In this document: positions 50,105 to 58,710 of the stretch, one piece after another | How positions within the stretch are numbered: the first letter of the stretch is position 1 | Layout of the letters: every line of letters starts with the position of its first letter | Assembly: GCF_000733765.1 (NCBI RefSeq) | Contig: NZ_JPOG01000001.1 | Coordinates: 2,108,001-2,172,000, forward strand | Source: Algiphilus aromaticivorans DG1253 | GTDB lineage: Bacteria > Pseudomonadota > Gammaproteobacteria > Nevskiales > Nevskiaceae | Reading direction: 5' to 3' | DNA length: 64,000 nt | The notes under the pieces: generated by a model | What the model saw: the letters and a program-made list of their open reading frames with translations, nothing else | Told to the model about the DNA's origin: nothing | The model's database searches: none | Position numbers and translations under genes: made by a program

Positions 50105-51094
50105 TCAGAGTGCGCTGTTGCGCTCGGCCGCTTCCAGGCCACGGGCCCGCCCATAACGGCGATAGGCGCTTCGCCCCGCCACATTCTGCTGGTGCCAATA
50201 GGCCTTCAGGAAGAGCGGCAGCTCGGGAACCCAGAAACGATCCGCTTCAGGCGCAATCACAGGCTCGCCCGTTCCAGGCGTGACCTCGGCGTACACGATG
50301 CCTGGGCCCTCGGCCGTACTGCGGCTGGCCAGCACCCGGCCCGCGGCGTCGACAACCTGCGTGGCACCCACGAAATGCGTGCGGTAGTCGAAGCCGGCGT
50401 CCAGCCCCGGCGCCAGCAGGAACTTGCCGCCAAGCGGCCCGCAGTGGCTGGCCTGCACAACCGGCGCGCCCAGCCTGCGGGCAAACTCCACCGGCGCCTG
50501 CTCGCTCATGTAGCGGTTGTATTGGCCGATGGCGCGCAGCGGCGCGCGCAAGGCGGCCGGCCAGTTCTCCGGCATGGTCCACCAGTGCGTGCCGGTGACG
50601 GCCAGCTCGACGCGGCCGCGCATGCGGGCCAGCGTCTGATGGCGAATCAGCTCCCAGCACACCGCCGCGCCCAGGGTCCCGACACCGGTCTCCCAGACAC
50701 CGTCGTCGCGGCCGCCGGTGTAGAAGACGTTCTCCCACATCGTGGGCAGATCCTTGTCGTGGTAGTGGATCGTGCCGTCCGGCTCGGCGAGCACATAGCG
50801 GTTATAGACCTCGCCGCCTTCGGCCAGCAGCATGGACCCGCCGATACGCCCGCCATGCTTCGCCGCCAGCCGGCGCAGCATGGCGATGGCCGCGTTCTCC
50901 ACCGGCAGCACGATGTCGAAGGCGGTCTCGTCGGGGGCAATCATGCCGGTGAAGAACTCCGGTAACGCCACCAGCTCCGCACCTTCGGCGAAGGCCTGCT
51001 CGGCCAGCCGCTCCGCCGCGGCGATATTGGCCGCGACATCGCCCATGCGCGTCTGCAGCTGTACCGCCGCGATCTTCAATCTTCCTGCCGCCAT
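50105..51094 (-). CDS. Carbon-nitrogen hydrolase (nitrilase superfamily)
   Basis: Nitrilase-superfamily hydrolase of 329 residues from the ATG at 51094. The catalytic triad is E46 (LPEFF), K114 (HDKDLP) and C146 (AVCWELIR). It acts on amides or nitriles in the cytoplasm. The C-terminus after ADRFWVPELPLFLKAYW is longer than the core fold. Upstream in-frame sequence lacks a ribosome site. Neighbours do not reveal the substrate; amidase activity is more common than nitrilase in this subgroup. Confidence 0.85.
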   Translation of the reverse strand: MAAGRLKIAAVQLQTRMGDVAANIAAAERLAEQAFAEGAELVALPEFFTGMIAPDETAFDIVLPVENAAIAMLRRLAAKHGGRIGGSMLLAEGGEVYNRYVLAEPDGTIHYHDKDLPTMWENVFYTGGRDDGVWETGVGTLGAAVCWELIRHQTLARMRGRVELAVTGTHWWTMPENWPAALRAPLRAIGQYNRYMSEQAPVEFARRLGAPVVQASHCGPLGGKFLLAPGLDAGFDYRTHFVGATQVVDAAGRVLASRSTAEGPGIVYAEVTPGTGEPVIAPEADRFWVPELPLFLKAYWHQQNVAGRSAYRRYGRARGLEAAERNSAL

Positions 51095-51149
51095 GTGCGC
51101 CCCTCGAATGGCGCCCTGGAGATAGTCCGGTGGCGCCCAGGCTGCAAGC

Positions 51150-53495
51150 CTAGCGGATGCGCGCGATGCGCTCGGCTTCCTCCCACATGCGCAGCCAGGC
51201 TTCGGCCGACCGGTAGAAGATATCCAGCGCGCGCTGCGCGTCCGGGCCACCGAAGCGGCGCGTATCCTCGATATAGTCGGGATACAGGCCGTAGTGCGCT
51301 ACGCCGCGGCCATCGTAGAGATCGAAGACGCGGTCGCCGGTGACCTGACGATCGAACTCGACACGACCATCGAGGGAGCGGAAGGGATAGTCGATGCGGC
51401 CTTCGCTGAGCTCGGCACCGTCACGCGGGTCGCGCGGCAGACTGGCGATGCCGTTGACATCCGAGGCGATGCCGCCGCCAAAGTAGGGCCGGTCGTCATA
51501 GCGCGCGGCGATGCCCGTCAGGCGCTCCACCCACTGATCGCGCCCGCCGCGGGCGAAGCGACCGAGGAAGCCACCGGCGTCGGTCAGCGCGTTGAGCAGC
51601 GTCTCCGAGCCCAGCCAGTCGTGCGAGCTGATCATGGGATAGCCGCGACCGCGCATATAGGTGATGGCGGCATCGGCCGCGCGGCGGCTCATGTGGTCGA
51701 CATCCACCAGCATGCCGCGCCGCATGAGCTCATCGAGCAGGTAGTAGCCGTGATCGCTGAGCCCGCGGACGTTGCAGAGGTGCTCCGTGCTGGGGCTGGT
51801 GGGGTTCACCTGCTGGATGGTGTACTCAAGCGTCGCCAGCAGCGCGTCCACCACGCCGCCCAGATCCTCGCGCGCGCCGGTCGAGAATTCGTCGTCACCG
51901 TTGTCGTCCAGCGGGCAGTTGCCGACCTCCAGCGGATGACCGGTCTCGAGCAGATTGCCGGCGGTGAGGAATGTGCCCAGGCCGAAGCCGGAGTGCGGCA
52001 GATGCCCGCCGAAGGCGTTGTCGAACTTGTGCACAGGGAAGATCACGCGCACGCCCAGATCCTCGACTTCGTCCAGGCGGCTGCGGATGTCCCCGCGCGT
52101 GCATTCGGGCTGGTCGAGGAATTCGCCGCAGTTCAGCACCTTCGACAGCTCGATGCCCAGCACCACCGCCATCTTGTCGTCGGCGATGACCTTGCGCGCC
52201 TCCGCCGGCGATTCCACGACGCGGAACCAGCCGCGCCCCGGACCCCCATGCTGCGCATCGATGTAGTCCTGCAGCTCGTAGGTGCGCTCGGCCTGCAGCC
52301 GGACATTCTTCATGACGTCGCAGTCGTTGCGCTTGAGCGGATAGACCTGACAGAGGATCTCGTTGTGCGTGATGTGGTTGACGAGAATCTTCTGGCCCGA
52401 GAGGAAGGCGCGCTCGATCCACCGGTAGTAGGTCTGGTGGTGCATCAGGGAGTCGTTGCGCGGCCACTCGTTGTAGGTAGGCCAGCCCACCGTCTCGTGC
52501 GGGCCGAAGGCATCCGTAGAGGTCACCATCTCCAGGATGCCGAGCGTGCCTTCCGGGCCGTGATTGACGGCGCAATTACCTATGGCGTGGTCGACGCCGA
52601 AGCGATGGAAGTTGCTGCCATAGTTGACGCGGCCACCGATGAATTCGTAGGCAGTGATGTGGGCGTGGTCATCGACCCAGCCGTAGACAGCGTCGGGATC
52701 GCCCTCCCAGTGCGTGCGCGGCCCACGCGAGTCGACGAGGCGCGCGTTCAGTCCGGCCTCGGGGTACTCGGCGCAGCCGTCGGCCGGCTCGAAGGTGAAC
52801 AGCGTCTGCGGCGCGAGATCGCCCGCCTCGGTCAAGCCCAGAAAACCCTCGTTGCTGGCCAGCTTCAATCCGGTAGCCTTGGAGGTGAGCTGGAAACGCT
52901 CATCCTGCGGCTCGGCCAGCTCCCAGATGGCGAGATCGCTGGCCTGATCAACCACGGCCAGCGTCGGCGAGACGTTGCCCTCACCTACACGCTCACCGAG
53001 CGAGCCGAGCACATGCCCCAACTCGTTGACCGCCGAGCCCAGCGGGCCCACCGGATCCAGCACCAGATCGAGGATGTCCCCCACCGCGCTGACCAGCACA
53101 CCGACTTCACCTACGAGGCTGCCACTGGCGTCCAGCAGCTGGCCACCAGGATCGGTAATGCCCAGCAATACCTTGCTGCCCGCGTCTCCGTCGGCGGTAG
53201 CGCTTTCCATCAGCTGCTGCGCTTGGCGCTCGTAACCCGAGAGCAGCATGTAGCTGCCCAGATCCGTGGGCTGCATGAAGAAACGCGCCGCATCATCGGC
53301 AGAATCCGCATTGGCCGCGTAGAACTGCTCGTTACGCGCAACGTAACGGCCATCAGCGTCGCGGATGGCCACACACTGGCGCGCCACCTGATAGATACGT
53401 GCAACCGGCTCTTCCCCCGCCGTTTCCGGCACAGGATCGGAACTTCCCCCACAGGCGCCGAGCAACAAGGCCACGCCCAAAGTCAGCTTTCTCAT
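51150..53495 (-). CDS. Large lipoprotein with M19/renal-dipeptidase-like domain
   Basis: Lipoprotein of 781 residues: MRKLTLGVALLLGAC gives a lipobox with C15. Residues 30-270 form an N-terminal region of unknown fold, then a metal-hydrolase-like domain begins at DDHAHITAYEFIGG and continues with IFPVHKFDNAFGG, LVDVDHMSRRAADAAITYM and GYPMISSHDWLG, comparable to the HxD, His and Asp elements of M19 dipeptidases. It is probably anchored on the periplasmic side. The in-frame start upstream of 53495 is rejected because the lipoprotein signal begins there. It could be a dipeptidase or an amidohydrolase of other specificity. Confidence 0.68.
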   Translation of the reverse strand: MRKLTLGVALLLGACGGSSDPVPETAGEEPVARIYQVARQCVAIRDADGRYVARNEQFYAANADSADDAARFFMQPTDLGSYMLLSGYERQAQQLMESATADGDAGSKVLLGITDPGGQLLDASGSLVGEVGVLVSAVGDILDLVLDPVGPLGSAVNELGHVLGSLGERVGEGNVSPTLAVVDQASDLAIWELAEPQDERFQLTSKATGLKLASNEGFLGLTEAGDLAPQTLFTFEPADGCAEYPEAGLNARLVDSRGPRTHWEGDPDAVYGWVDDHAHITAYEFIGGRVNYGSNFHRFGVDHAIGNCAVNHGPEGTLGILEMVTSTDAFGPHETVGWPTYNEWPRNDSLMHHQTYYRWIERAFLSGQKILVNHITHNEILCQVYPLKRNDCDVMKNVRLQAERTYELQDYIDAQHGGPGRGWFRVVESPAEARKVIADDKMAVVLGIELSKVLNCGEFLDQPECTRGDIRSRLDEVEDLGVRVIFPVHKFDNAFGGHLPHSGFGLGTFLTAGNLLETGHPLEVGNCPLDDNGDDEFSTGAREDLGGVVDALLATLEYTIQQVNPTSPSTEHLCNVRGLSDHGYYLLDELMRRGMLVDVDHMSRRAADAAITYMRGRGYPMISSHDWLGSETLLNALTDAGGFLGRFARGGRDQWVERLTGIAARYDDRPYFGGGIASDVNGIASLPRDPRDGAELSEGRIDYPFRSLDGRVEFDRQVTGDRVFDLYDGRGVAHYGLYPDYIEDTRRFGGPDAQRALDIFYRSAEAWLRMWEEAERIARIR

Positions 53496-53723
53496 GAATC
53501 CCCCGACTACGCTATCCATCCGTGGAACAAAGGCGACTGCGTCGCGACAACGCGGACCGATCCACAGATTCGGGCCACGCCAGCGCCTGCGCGAGATTCG
53601 TTTCCCGTAGGGAGAGTTCAGAGGCACGCGCGGCGGACAGCAGCAAGCGCGCTCATCTTAGGCCTTTGTCATCGCTCCTTAACATCGTTGAAATTACGGA
53701 CGCTGCGCCGGTAGTGGCCGCTG

Positions 53724-55166
53724 TCAGCCGGCCGGAAGTCGGAGATCCGCCCTGGCTCCGCCCCCAGCGGCGTTTTCCAGAACGACACCGCCTCCGTGCA
53801 GATCGGCGATCTCGGCGACGAAAGCCAGCCCCAGCCCGGTACTCTTGCGGCCGTCGGCGCGTGGCAGCGAATAGAAGCGCTCGAAGACGCGCTCGCGGGC
53901 GTAATCTGGAATCCCCGGACCCTCGTCGCGAACGGCTACGACCACCGCGCCGGCCTCGGCCTGTGCGCTAACCGTCACGGCGCTGCCTTGCGGCGAAAAA
54001 TCCACGGCATTGGCCAACAGATTGCTCAAGGCCTGCTGCAGCAGGAAGCGGTCGCCTTCCACGGTCAGGGACTCAGCGCCTGCGCGTTGAAGGGTTACGC
54101 CGCGCGCCTCGGCGCGCGGGCGCTCGGCTGCGATGCAATCGGCGATCAGGGCGTCCAATGCGATGGGCTCCGACTGCTGCAAGCCGCGCTGATTCTCCAG
54201 CGTGGCCAGCTCCAGCACGCGACGGACGATGGCCTCGAGCCGACCGGCCTCGCTGTGGATGTTGGCGATGAAGCGCTCGCGGTCGGCCGGCGGCATATCG
54301 GCTTCTAGCAGCTCGGCGGCGCCAGTGATGGCCGCCGTCGAGCTTTTCAGCTCGTGCGCCAGCGACTGCACGTAGTGCTCGACGTACTGCTTGCCATCGA
54401 GGGCGTCGCGCAGCTCCGTCATGGCCGTGCCGATGCGTCCCACCTCATCCTTGCCGAGTTTCGGCGGCGCCTGACGGCGACCACTGCGCAGCGCCACGGC
54501 GTAGCTGTGCAGCCGCTCCAGCGGCTGACTCAGCCAGTGATAGAGCACCGCGCCCAGCAGCAGCGCGACCACCAGCACTGCGGCGGCAGTGAGCACCAGC
54601 CGCTCCACGGCCGAGACGATGAAGCGCTCGGCGTTGCGCGTGGACTTGCCCACACCCACCGCACCCACGACCGTGCCCTGATGGTAGATCGGCGCGGCCA
54701 CGTAAATCGCCGATCCCTTCGGGTACAGCGCGTCACCCTGCGTCGTGCGCGCGCCGTACTCGTCCTGCAGGGCACGGTGAACATCGCGCCACTCGCTGTA
54801 GTCCTCGCCGTAGTCGCGCCCGTTGTCCGAGTCGAAGACAACAATGCCCCGGCGATCGGTGACGTAGAGGCGCAGGCCGATATCGGTCTTCAGCAGACTG
54901 CTGATACGCGCCTGCAGGGCGCGGTCATGCATGGGCGCCAGGCTGTCCGCCAGCAGCGCAGCGCTGGGCGTGATCTCGCCGCCCCGGCGCACCAGCGCGG
55001 TCGCCGCGATCTGCGTGGCCAGCACATGCGCGGTGTCGGCCAGGATGTCCTCCTGCGCCTCCATGTAGCGCGGCAGCATGTCGGCACGCAGCCAGTAGAC
55101 GACGGCACAGATGCCGGCGGTCACAGCCAGCGCAAAGAGCAGATAAGTGCGGCTGCGCAGCGACAC
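53724..55166 (-). CDS. creC: CreC-type sensor histidine kinase
   Basis: Membrane histidine kinase of 480 residues starting at a GTG directly after an in-frame TGA. One segment at 7-25, a periplasmic CreC-type sensor (FDSDNGRDYGEDYSEWRDVH), a second segment at 192-209, HAMP, then a dimerisation domain with H271 in SLAHELKSST, an N-box (LSNLLANAVDF) and G-boxes (VRDEGPGIPDY; STGLGLAFV). The position usually Pro after HELKS is Ser. It lies 62 nt after creB. It presumably controls the divergent sortase genes through CreB. Confidence 0.85.
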   Translation of the reverse strand: MSLRSRTYLLFALAVTAGICAVVYWLRADMLPRYMEAQEDILADTAHVLATQIAATALVRRGGEITPSAALLADSLAPMHDRALQARISSLLKTDIGLRLYVTDRRGIVVFDSDNGRDYGEDYSEWRDVHRALQDEYGARTTQGDALYPKGSAIYVAAPIYHQGTVVGAVGVGKSTRNAERFIVSAVERLVLTAAAVLVVALLLGAVLYHWLSQPLERLHSYAVALRSGRRQAPPKLGKDEVGRIGTAMTELRDALDGKQYVEHYVQSLAHELKSSTAAITGAAELLEADMPPADRERFIANIHSEAGRLEAIVRRVLELATLENQRGLQQSEPIALDALIADCIAAERPRAEARGVTLQRAGAESLTVEGDRFLLQQALSNLLANAVDFSPQGSAVTVSAQAEAGAVVVAVRDEGPGIPDYARERVFERFYSLPRADGRKSTGLGLAFVAEIADLHGGGVVLENAAGGGARADLRLPAG

Positions 55167-55228
55167 TCAGGGCAGCCCGGATTGATTGCCGCGCAGCGGC
55201 GACCGCCCACCCGCCTTCGCTCGCGACA

Positions 55229-55939
55229 TCACTCAGAGCTTCCCTGGCGCTCAGGGCTATAGGCGTAGCCGACGCCGCGACAGGTTCGGATCGGATCCAT
55301 CCCACCGCTGGCCTCGCGCAGCTTGCGGCGCAGCGTCTTGATGTGGGTGTCGACGGTGCGGTCGAAGACACCCACCGGGTCATCCCAGGCCGCCTCCAGC
55401 AGCTGCTCGCGGCTGAAGACACGCTCGGGACGCCGGTACATCGTTGCCAGCAGCCGGAACTCGTAGCGCGTCAGCCCCAGCGGGCTGCCGTTGAAGCGCA
55501 CCGTCTGCGCGGCCTCGTCGACCTCGAAGCCGCCGGCTTCCTCCGGCGGCGACGCCACGGCACCCTGCAGCCGCTGCATGGCGCGCAGATGCGCGCGCAC
55601 CCGCGCGGCCAGCTCGCGCGGGCTGAAGGGCTTGACGACGTAGTCGTCACCGCCAATCTCCAGTCCGACGACACGGTCCACCTCGGTGTCGCGCGCGGTC
55701 AGGAAGATGATGGGCGCGGTCACCTGCTCGCGCATCTGCCGGCAGAGGTCGAAGCCGTTCACATCGGGCAGGCCCACGTCCAGAATCACAAGCGCCGGGG
55801 AAATGTCGGGTAGAAGCGCCAGCGCCTCGCCCCCGGTGCGCGCCCATTGCACGCTCAGGCCATCACCCTCCAGGGCGTAGACGACGTTATCGGCGATGGC
55901 GGGCTCATCCTCCACCAGCAGAACGACGCTGCGCGACAT
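55229..55939 (-). CDS. creB: CreB-type response regulator
   Basis: OmpR/PhoB-family regulator of 236 residues from the ATG at 55939. Receiver: phospho-acceptor D54 (VILDVGLPDVNGFD), LTARD and KPFSPREL. DNA-binding winged helix: TRYEFRLLATMYRRPERVFS and DRTVDTHIKTLRRKL. It diverges from the sortase target gene; a cre-tag-like direct repeat lies between them. A CreBC-like or related dedicated pair beside class GN sortase genes is a recognised arrangement in proteobacteria. Confidence 0.88.
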   Translation of the reverse strand: MSRSVVLLVEDEPAIADNVVYALEGDGLSVQWARTGGEALALLPDISPALVILDVGLPDVNGFDLCRQMREQVTAPIIFLTARDTEVDRVVGLEIGGDDYVVKPFSPRELAARVRAHLRAMQRLQGAVASPPEEAGGFEVDEAAQTVRFNGSPLGLTRYEFRLLATMYRRPERVFSREQLLEAAWDDPVGVFDRTVDTHIKTLRRKLREASGGMDPIRTCRGVGYAYSPERQGSSE

Positions 55940-55973
55940 TGGGAACTCCCCGGAAGCCTCGACGCGTGTGGAC

Positions 55974-55989
55974 TTCACACGGACTTCAT
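55974..55989 (+). promoter_or_regulatory. cre-tag-like CreB binding site
   Basis: TTCAC-N6-TTCAT, one base from the E. coli cre-tag TTCAC-N6-TTCAC. It lies in the creB/sortase-target gap, 58 nt upstream of the target gene ATG and in its orientation, as expected for CreB activation. Confidence 0.62.
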
Positions 55990-56047
55990 TCTAAGCCCCA
56001 GTTTGAAGTCGAGGATGCGTCGCAAGCCCACCCGAAAGGGATTCGCG

Positions 56048-58108
56048 ATGCCCTATCAAGTCTGTTCCACCGACTGTCGCCTGCCCGCCTGGCGGCTCGC
56101 CCTTCTCCTGATCGCATTGCTGGCCGGCGGCCAGGGCTTGGCCGAAGCCGCGCCGAAGGCAAGCGGCAGCATCTCTCTCGACGAAGTCCGCCGCGGCATG
56201 CTGCTGACGCGCAGCGAGGACGGCGGCCACCGCCCGCTACCCGCCGTCGACAGCCATGTGCGCGTGCGCGTCTCCGGAACACTGGCGCGCAGCGTGCTGC
56301 GACAGCGTTTCCGCAATCCCAGCAATGATTGGGTGGAAGCGATCTACGCCTTCCCGCTGCCCGAGGATGCCGCCGTCGATACCCTGCGTCTGCGCATCGG
56401 CGAACGCATCGTCGAGGGCGAGATCCAGGAACGCGAGCAGGCGCGCCGCACCTACGAAGTTGCCCGTGACGCCGGCCAGCGCACGGCACTGGTCGAGCAG
56501 CAGCGACCGAATCTGTTCACGACGGCGGTCGCCAACATCCCGCCCGGCGCCGAGATCACCGTGGAGATCGCCTACCAGCACATGCTCGACTGGCGCGAGG
56601 GCCGCTTCAGCTTGCGCGTACCGATGGCCATCACGCCGCGCTACGCCGGCGGCAAGGCGTCGCCCGGCGCAGAAGAGGCGGCCGCGCCTGCCGGCTGGCC
56701 GCTGCTGCCCGGCGAGCTGCGCAACACCGCCACCTTCGGCGCGGCGCAAGACGCGCGCAGCGCGGTAGACCTCGAGGTCCAGCTACAGCCGGGCTTCGAA
56801 CTCGCCGAGCTGCGCAGTCACTATCACTCCGTGACGCGCGAACAGACCGAGGGCGGCATGCGCATCCGCCTCGATCCCGGCGCCACGGCCGACCGCGACT
56901 TCCTGCTGTCCTGGGCGCCGGCGGACACGGCGGCGGCGCAAGCCGCCTTCTTCAGTGAAACGGTCGACGATCAGGGCTACGGCCTCCTCATGCTGACGCC
57001 GCCGCCACCCGACAGTACGCACCTGCCCGATGCCGCGCGCGAGCTGATCTTCGTGCTGGACGTCTCCGGCTCCATGGCCGGCCTGCCGCTGCGCGCCGCC
57101 AAGGCCGCGCTGCAGCGAGCGCTGGATCGACTGCAGCACCGCGATCGCTTCAATATCGTCATCTTCAATCACGGCAATACCAGCCTGTTTCAGCGCGCGC
57201 AGCCGGCAACGCCGGACACCGTCGCCCGCGCCAAGGGCTGGGTCGACGGGCTTGCCGCCGACGGCGGCACCGAGCTCCTCGGCGGCCTGCGCCGGGCACT
57301 GACCACGCGCGGCGCGGAGACCGAGACGCTGCGCCAGATCGTCTTCATCACCGACGGCGCCATCAGCGAGCACGAGACGCTGTTCCGCGCCATGGATGCG
57401 GAGCTGGGCAGCGACCGGCTGTTCACGGTGGGCATCGGCCACGCGCCAAACACGCATCTGCTGAGCGAGATGGCGCACTTCGGGCGCGGCACCAGCACCT
57501 ATATCGCCGCGCCGGAAGAAGTCGAAGACCGCATGGGCGCCCTCTTCCGCCAGCTGGAGCAACCGGCGCTCACCGATCTGGCGCTGTCGCTGCCGGAAGG
57601 CACCGACATGCTGCCGCGCAAGCTGCCCGACCTCTACGCCGGCGAGCCGCTGATCGTCTTCATGAAGCTCGACGCGCTGCCCGACAGCATCGCCATCGAT
57701 GGTCGACGCGGCGGCGCGGCCTGGCGCCGGACGCTGGCGCTGACCGAGCCCAGTGAGCAGGCCGGTATCGGCAAGGCCTGGGCGCGCGAGAAGCTGCGCC
57801 ACTGGCAACGCGTCGAGGCGCGCGGCGCCGATGGCGAGCTGGTGCGCGAGGCCAGCCTGGCGCTGGCGCTGGAGCACGATCTGGTCAGCCGCTTCACCAG
57901 CCTGGTCGCCGTCGACAAGACGCCGGCGCGGGTGCGCGAGGCCCTGCTCAAGCGTCACGACATTGCGCGCGAGCTGCCGCACGGCATGGGCGCGACCGAG
58001 GTCGGGCTGGCGCAGACCGCCACCCCTGCCCGGCTGCTGCTGATGCTCGCCGCCGCCCTGCTGCTGCTGGCGCTGGCGCTGTGGCTGCCGAGCCGGAGGC
58101 CGGCGTGA
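56048..58108 (+). CDS. Marine-type proteobacterial sortase target protein (VIT and vWA domains)
   Basis: Exported protein of 686 residues. Signal peptide (LALLLIALLAGGQGLAEA), VIT domain at about 45-190 (FRNPSNDWVEAIYAFPLPED; AVANIPPGAEITVEIAYQH), von Willebrand A domain from about 332 with MIDAS DVSGSMAG (338-345), and a C-terminal sorting region: TATPA, a hydrophobic stretch (LLLMLAAALLLLALALWL) and SRRPA. It is the dedicated substrate of the class GN sortase encoded next. The start at 56048 has a GAAAGGG site; an in-frame ATG at 56015 is less likely. Confidence 0.87.
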   Translation: MPYQVCSTDCRLPAWRLALLLIALLAGGQGLAEAAPKASGSISLDEVRRGMLLTRSEDGGHRPLPAVDSHVRVRVSGTLARSVLRQRFRNPSNDWVEAIYAFPLPEDAAVDTLRLRIGERIVEGEIQEREQARRTYEVARDAGQRTALVEQQRPNLFTTAVANIPPGAEITVEIAYQHMLDWREGRFSLRVPMAITPRYAGGKASPGAEEAAAPAGWPLLPGELRNTATFGAAQDARSAVDLEVQLQPGFELAELRSHYHSVTREQTEGGMRIRLDPGATADRDFLLSWAPADTAAAQAAFFSETVDDQGYGLLMLTPPPPDSTHLPDAARELIFVLDVSGSMAGLPLRAAKAALQRALDRLQHRDRFNIVIFNHGNTSLFQRAQPATPDTVARAKGWVDGLAADGGTELLGGLRRALTTRGAETETLRQIVFITDGAISEHETLFRAMDAELGSDRLFTVGIGHAPNTHLLSEMAHFGRGTSTYIAAPEEVEDRMGALFRQLEQPALTDLALSLPEGTDMLPRKLPDLYAGEPLIVFMKLDALPDSIAIDGRRGGAAWRRTLALTEPSEQAGIGKAWAREKLRHWQRVEARGADGELVREASLALALEHDLVSRFTSLVAVDKTPARVREALLKRHDIARELPHGMGATEVGLAQTATPARLLLMLAAALLLLALALWLPSRRPA

Positions 58109-58710
58109 GCCGGCTTCGCGGCCTGCGGCGCTGGCTGGCAGCCGGCGCCGGCCTGGCCGGAGTCGCGCTGGCCGCCTGGTCCCTCAGCATCCCGGCCAAG
58201 GCCGTTCTCGCCCAGATGATGCTGGAGCGCGCCTGGACGCAGACCCTGGCCGAGGGCGGGCGACACCGCTCCTGGCCCGGGGCCGAGCACTGGCCGGTGG
58301 CACGCCTGCGCTTTCCGAGCCTGGATGAGAGCCACATCGTGCTTGAGGGCGACGGCGGCCACGCGCTGGCCTTCGCCCCGGGCCGCAATCCGCGCTCCGG
58401 CATGCCGGGGGAGGCGCGCACCACGATCATCAGCGCGCACCGCGACACCCACTTCCGCCGACTCGGCGAACTGACGGCCGGCGACCTCATCGTTGTCGAA
58501 ACCGCCCGCGGCAGCCTGCGCTACCGCGTCACCGAGACCCGCGTTGTCGACAGTCGGCACACCCGCGCGCGCATTCGCGACGTGCCGGAGCTGCTGCTGG
58601 TGACCTGCTGGCCCCTCGACGCCGTCGATCCCGGCGGCCCGCAGCGCTTCGTGCTGACTGCGGCGCGCGAGCCGGCGCTGCACGCGGCAGCGCCGGCTCG
58701 CCGGGACTAG
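58105..58710 (+). CDS. Class GN sortase
   Basis: Sortase of 201 residues with an N-terminal membrane anchor and catalytic H112 (SAHRDTHF), C168 (LLVTCWPLD) and R181 (GPQRFVL). The GTG start at 58105 overlaps the target gene stop as GTGA and has GGAG 7 nt upstream; the in-frame GTG at 58081 is less likely. This sortase type is found in Gram-negatives with exactly this single neighbour substrate. Its stop overlaps that of the convergent RND gene by 4 nt. Confidence 0.9.
   Translation: MSRLRGLRRWLAAGAGLAGVALAAWSLSIPAKAVLAQMMLERAWTQTLAEGGRHRSWPGAEHWPVARLRFPSLDESHIVLEGDGGHALAFAPGRNPRSGMPGEARTTIISAHRDTHFRRLGELTAGDLIVVETARGSLRYRVTETRVVDSRHTRARIRDVPELLLVTCWPLDAVDPGGPQRFVLTAAREPALHAAAPARRD

Noticed and set aside
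51294-53714. 806-codon plus-strand open frame
   Set aside because: Antisense to the lipoprotein gene; composition is rich in Arg/Val/Ala without recognisable domains, and no ribosome site is seen.
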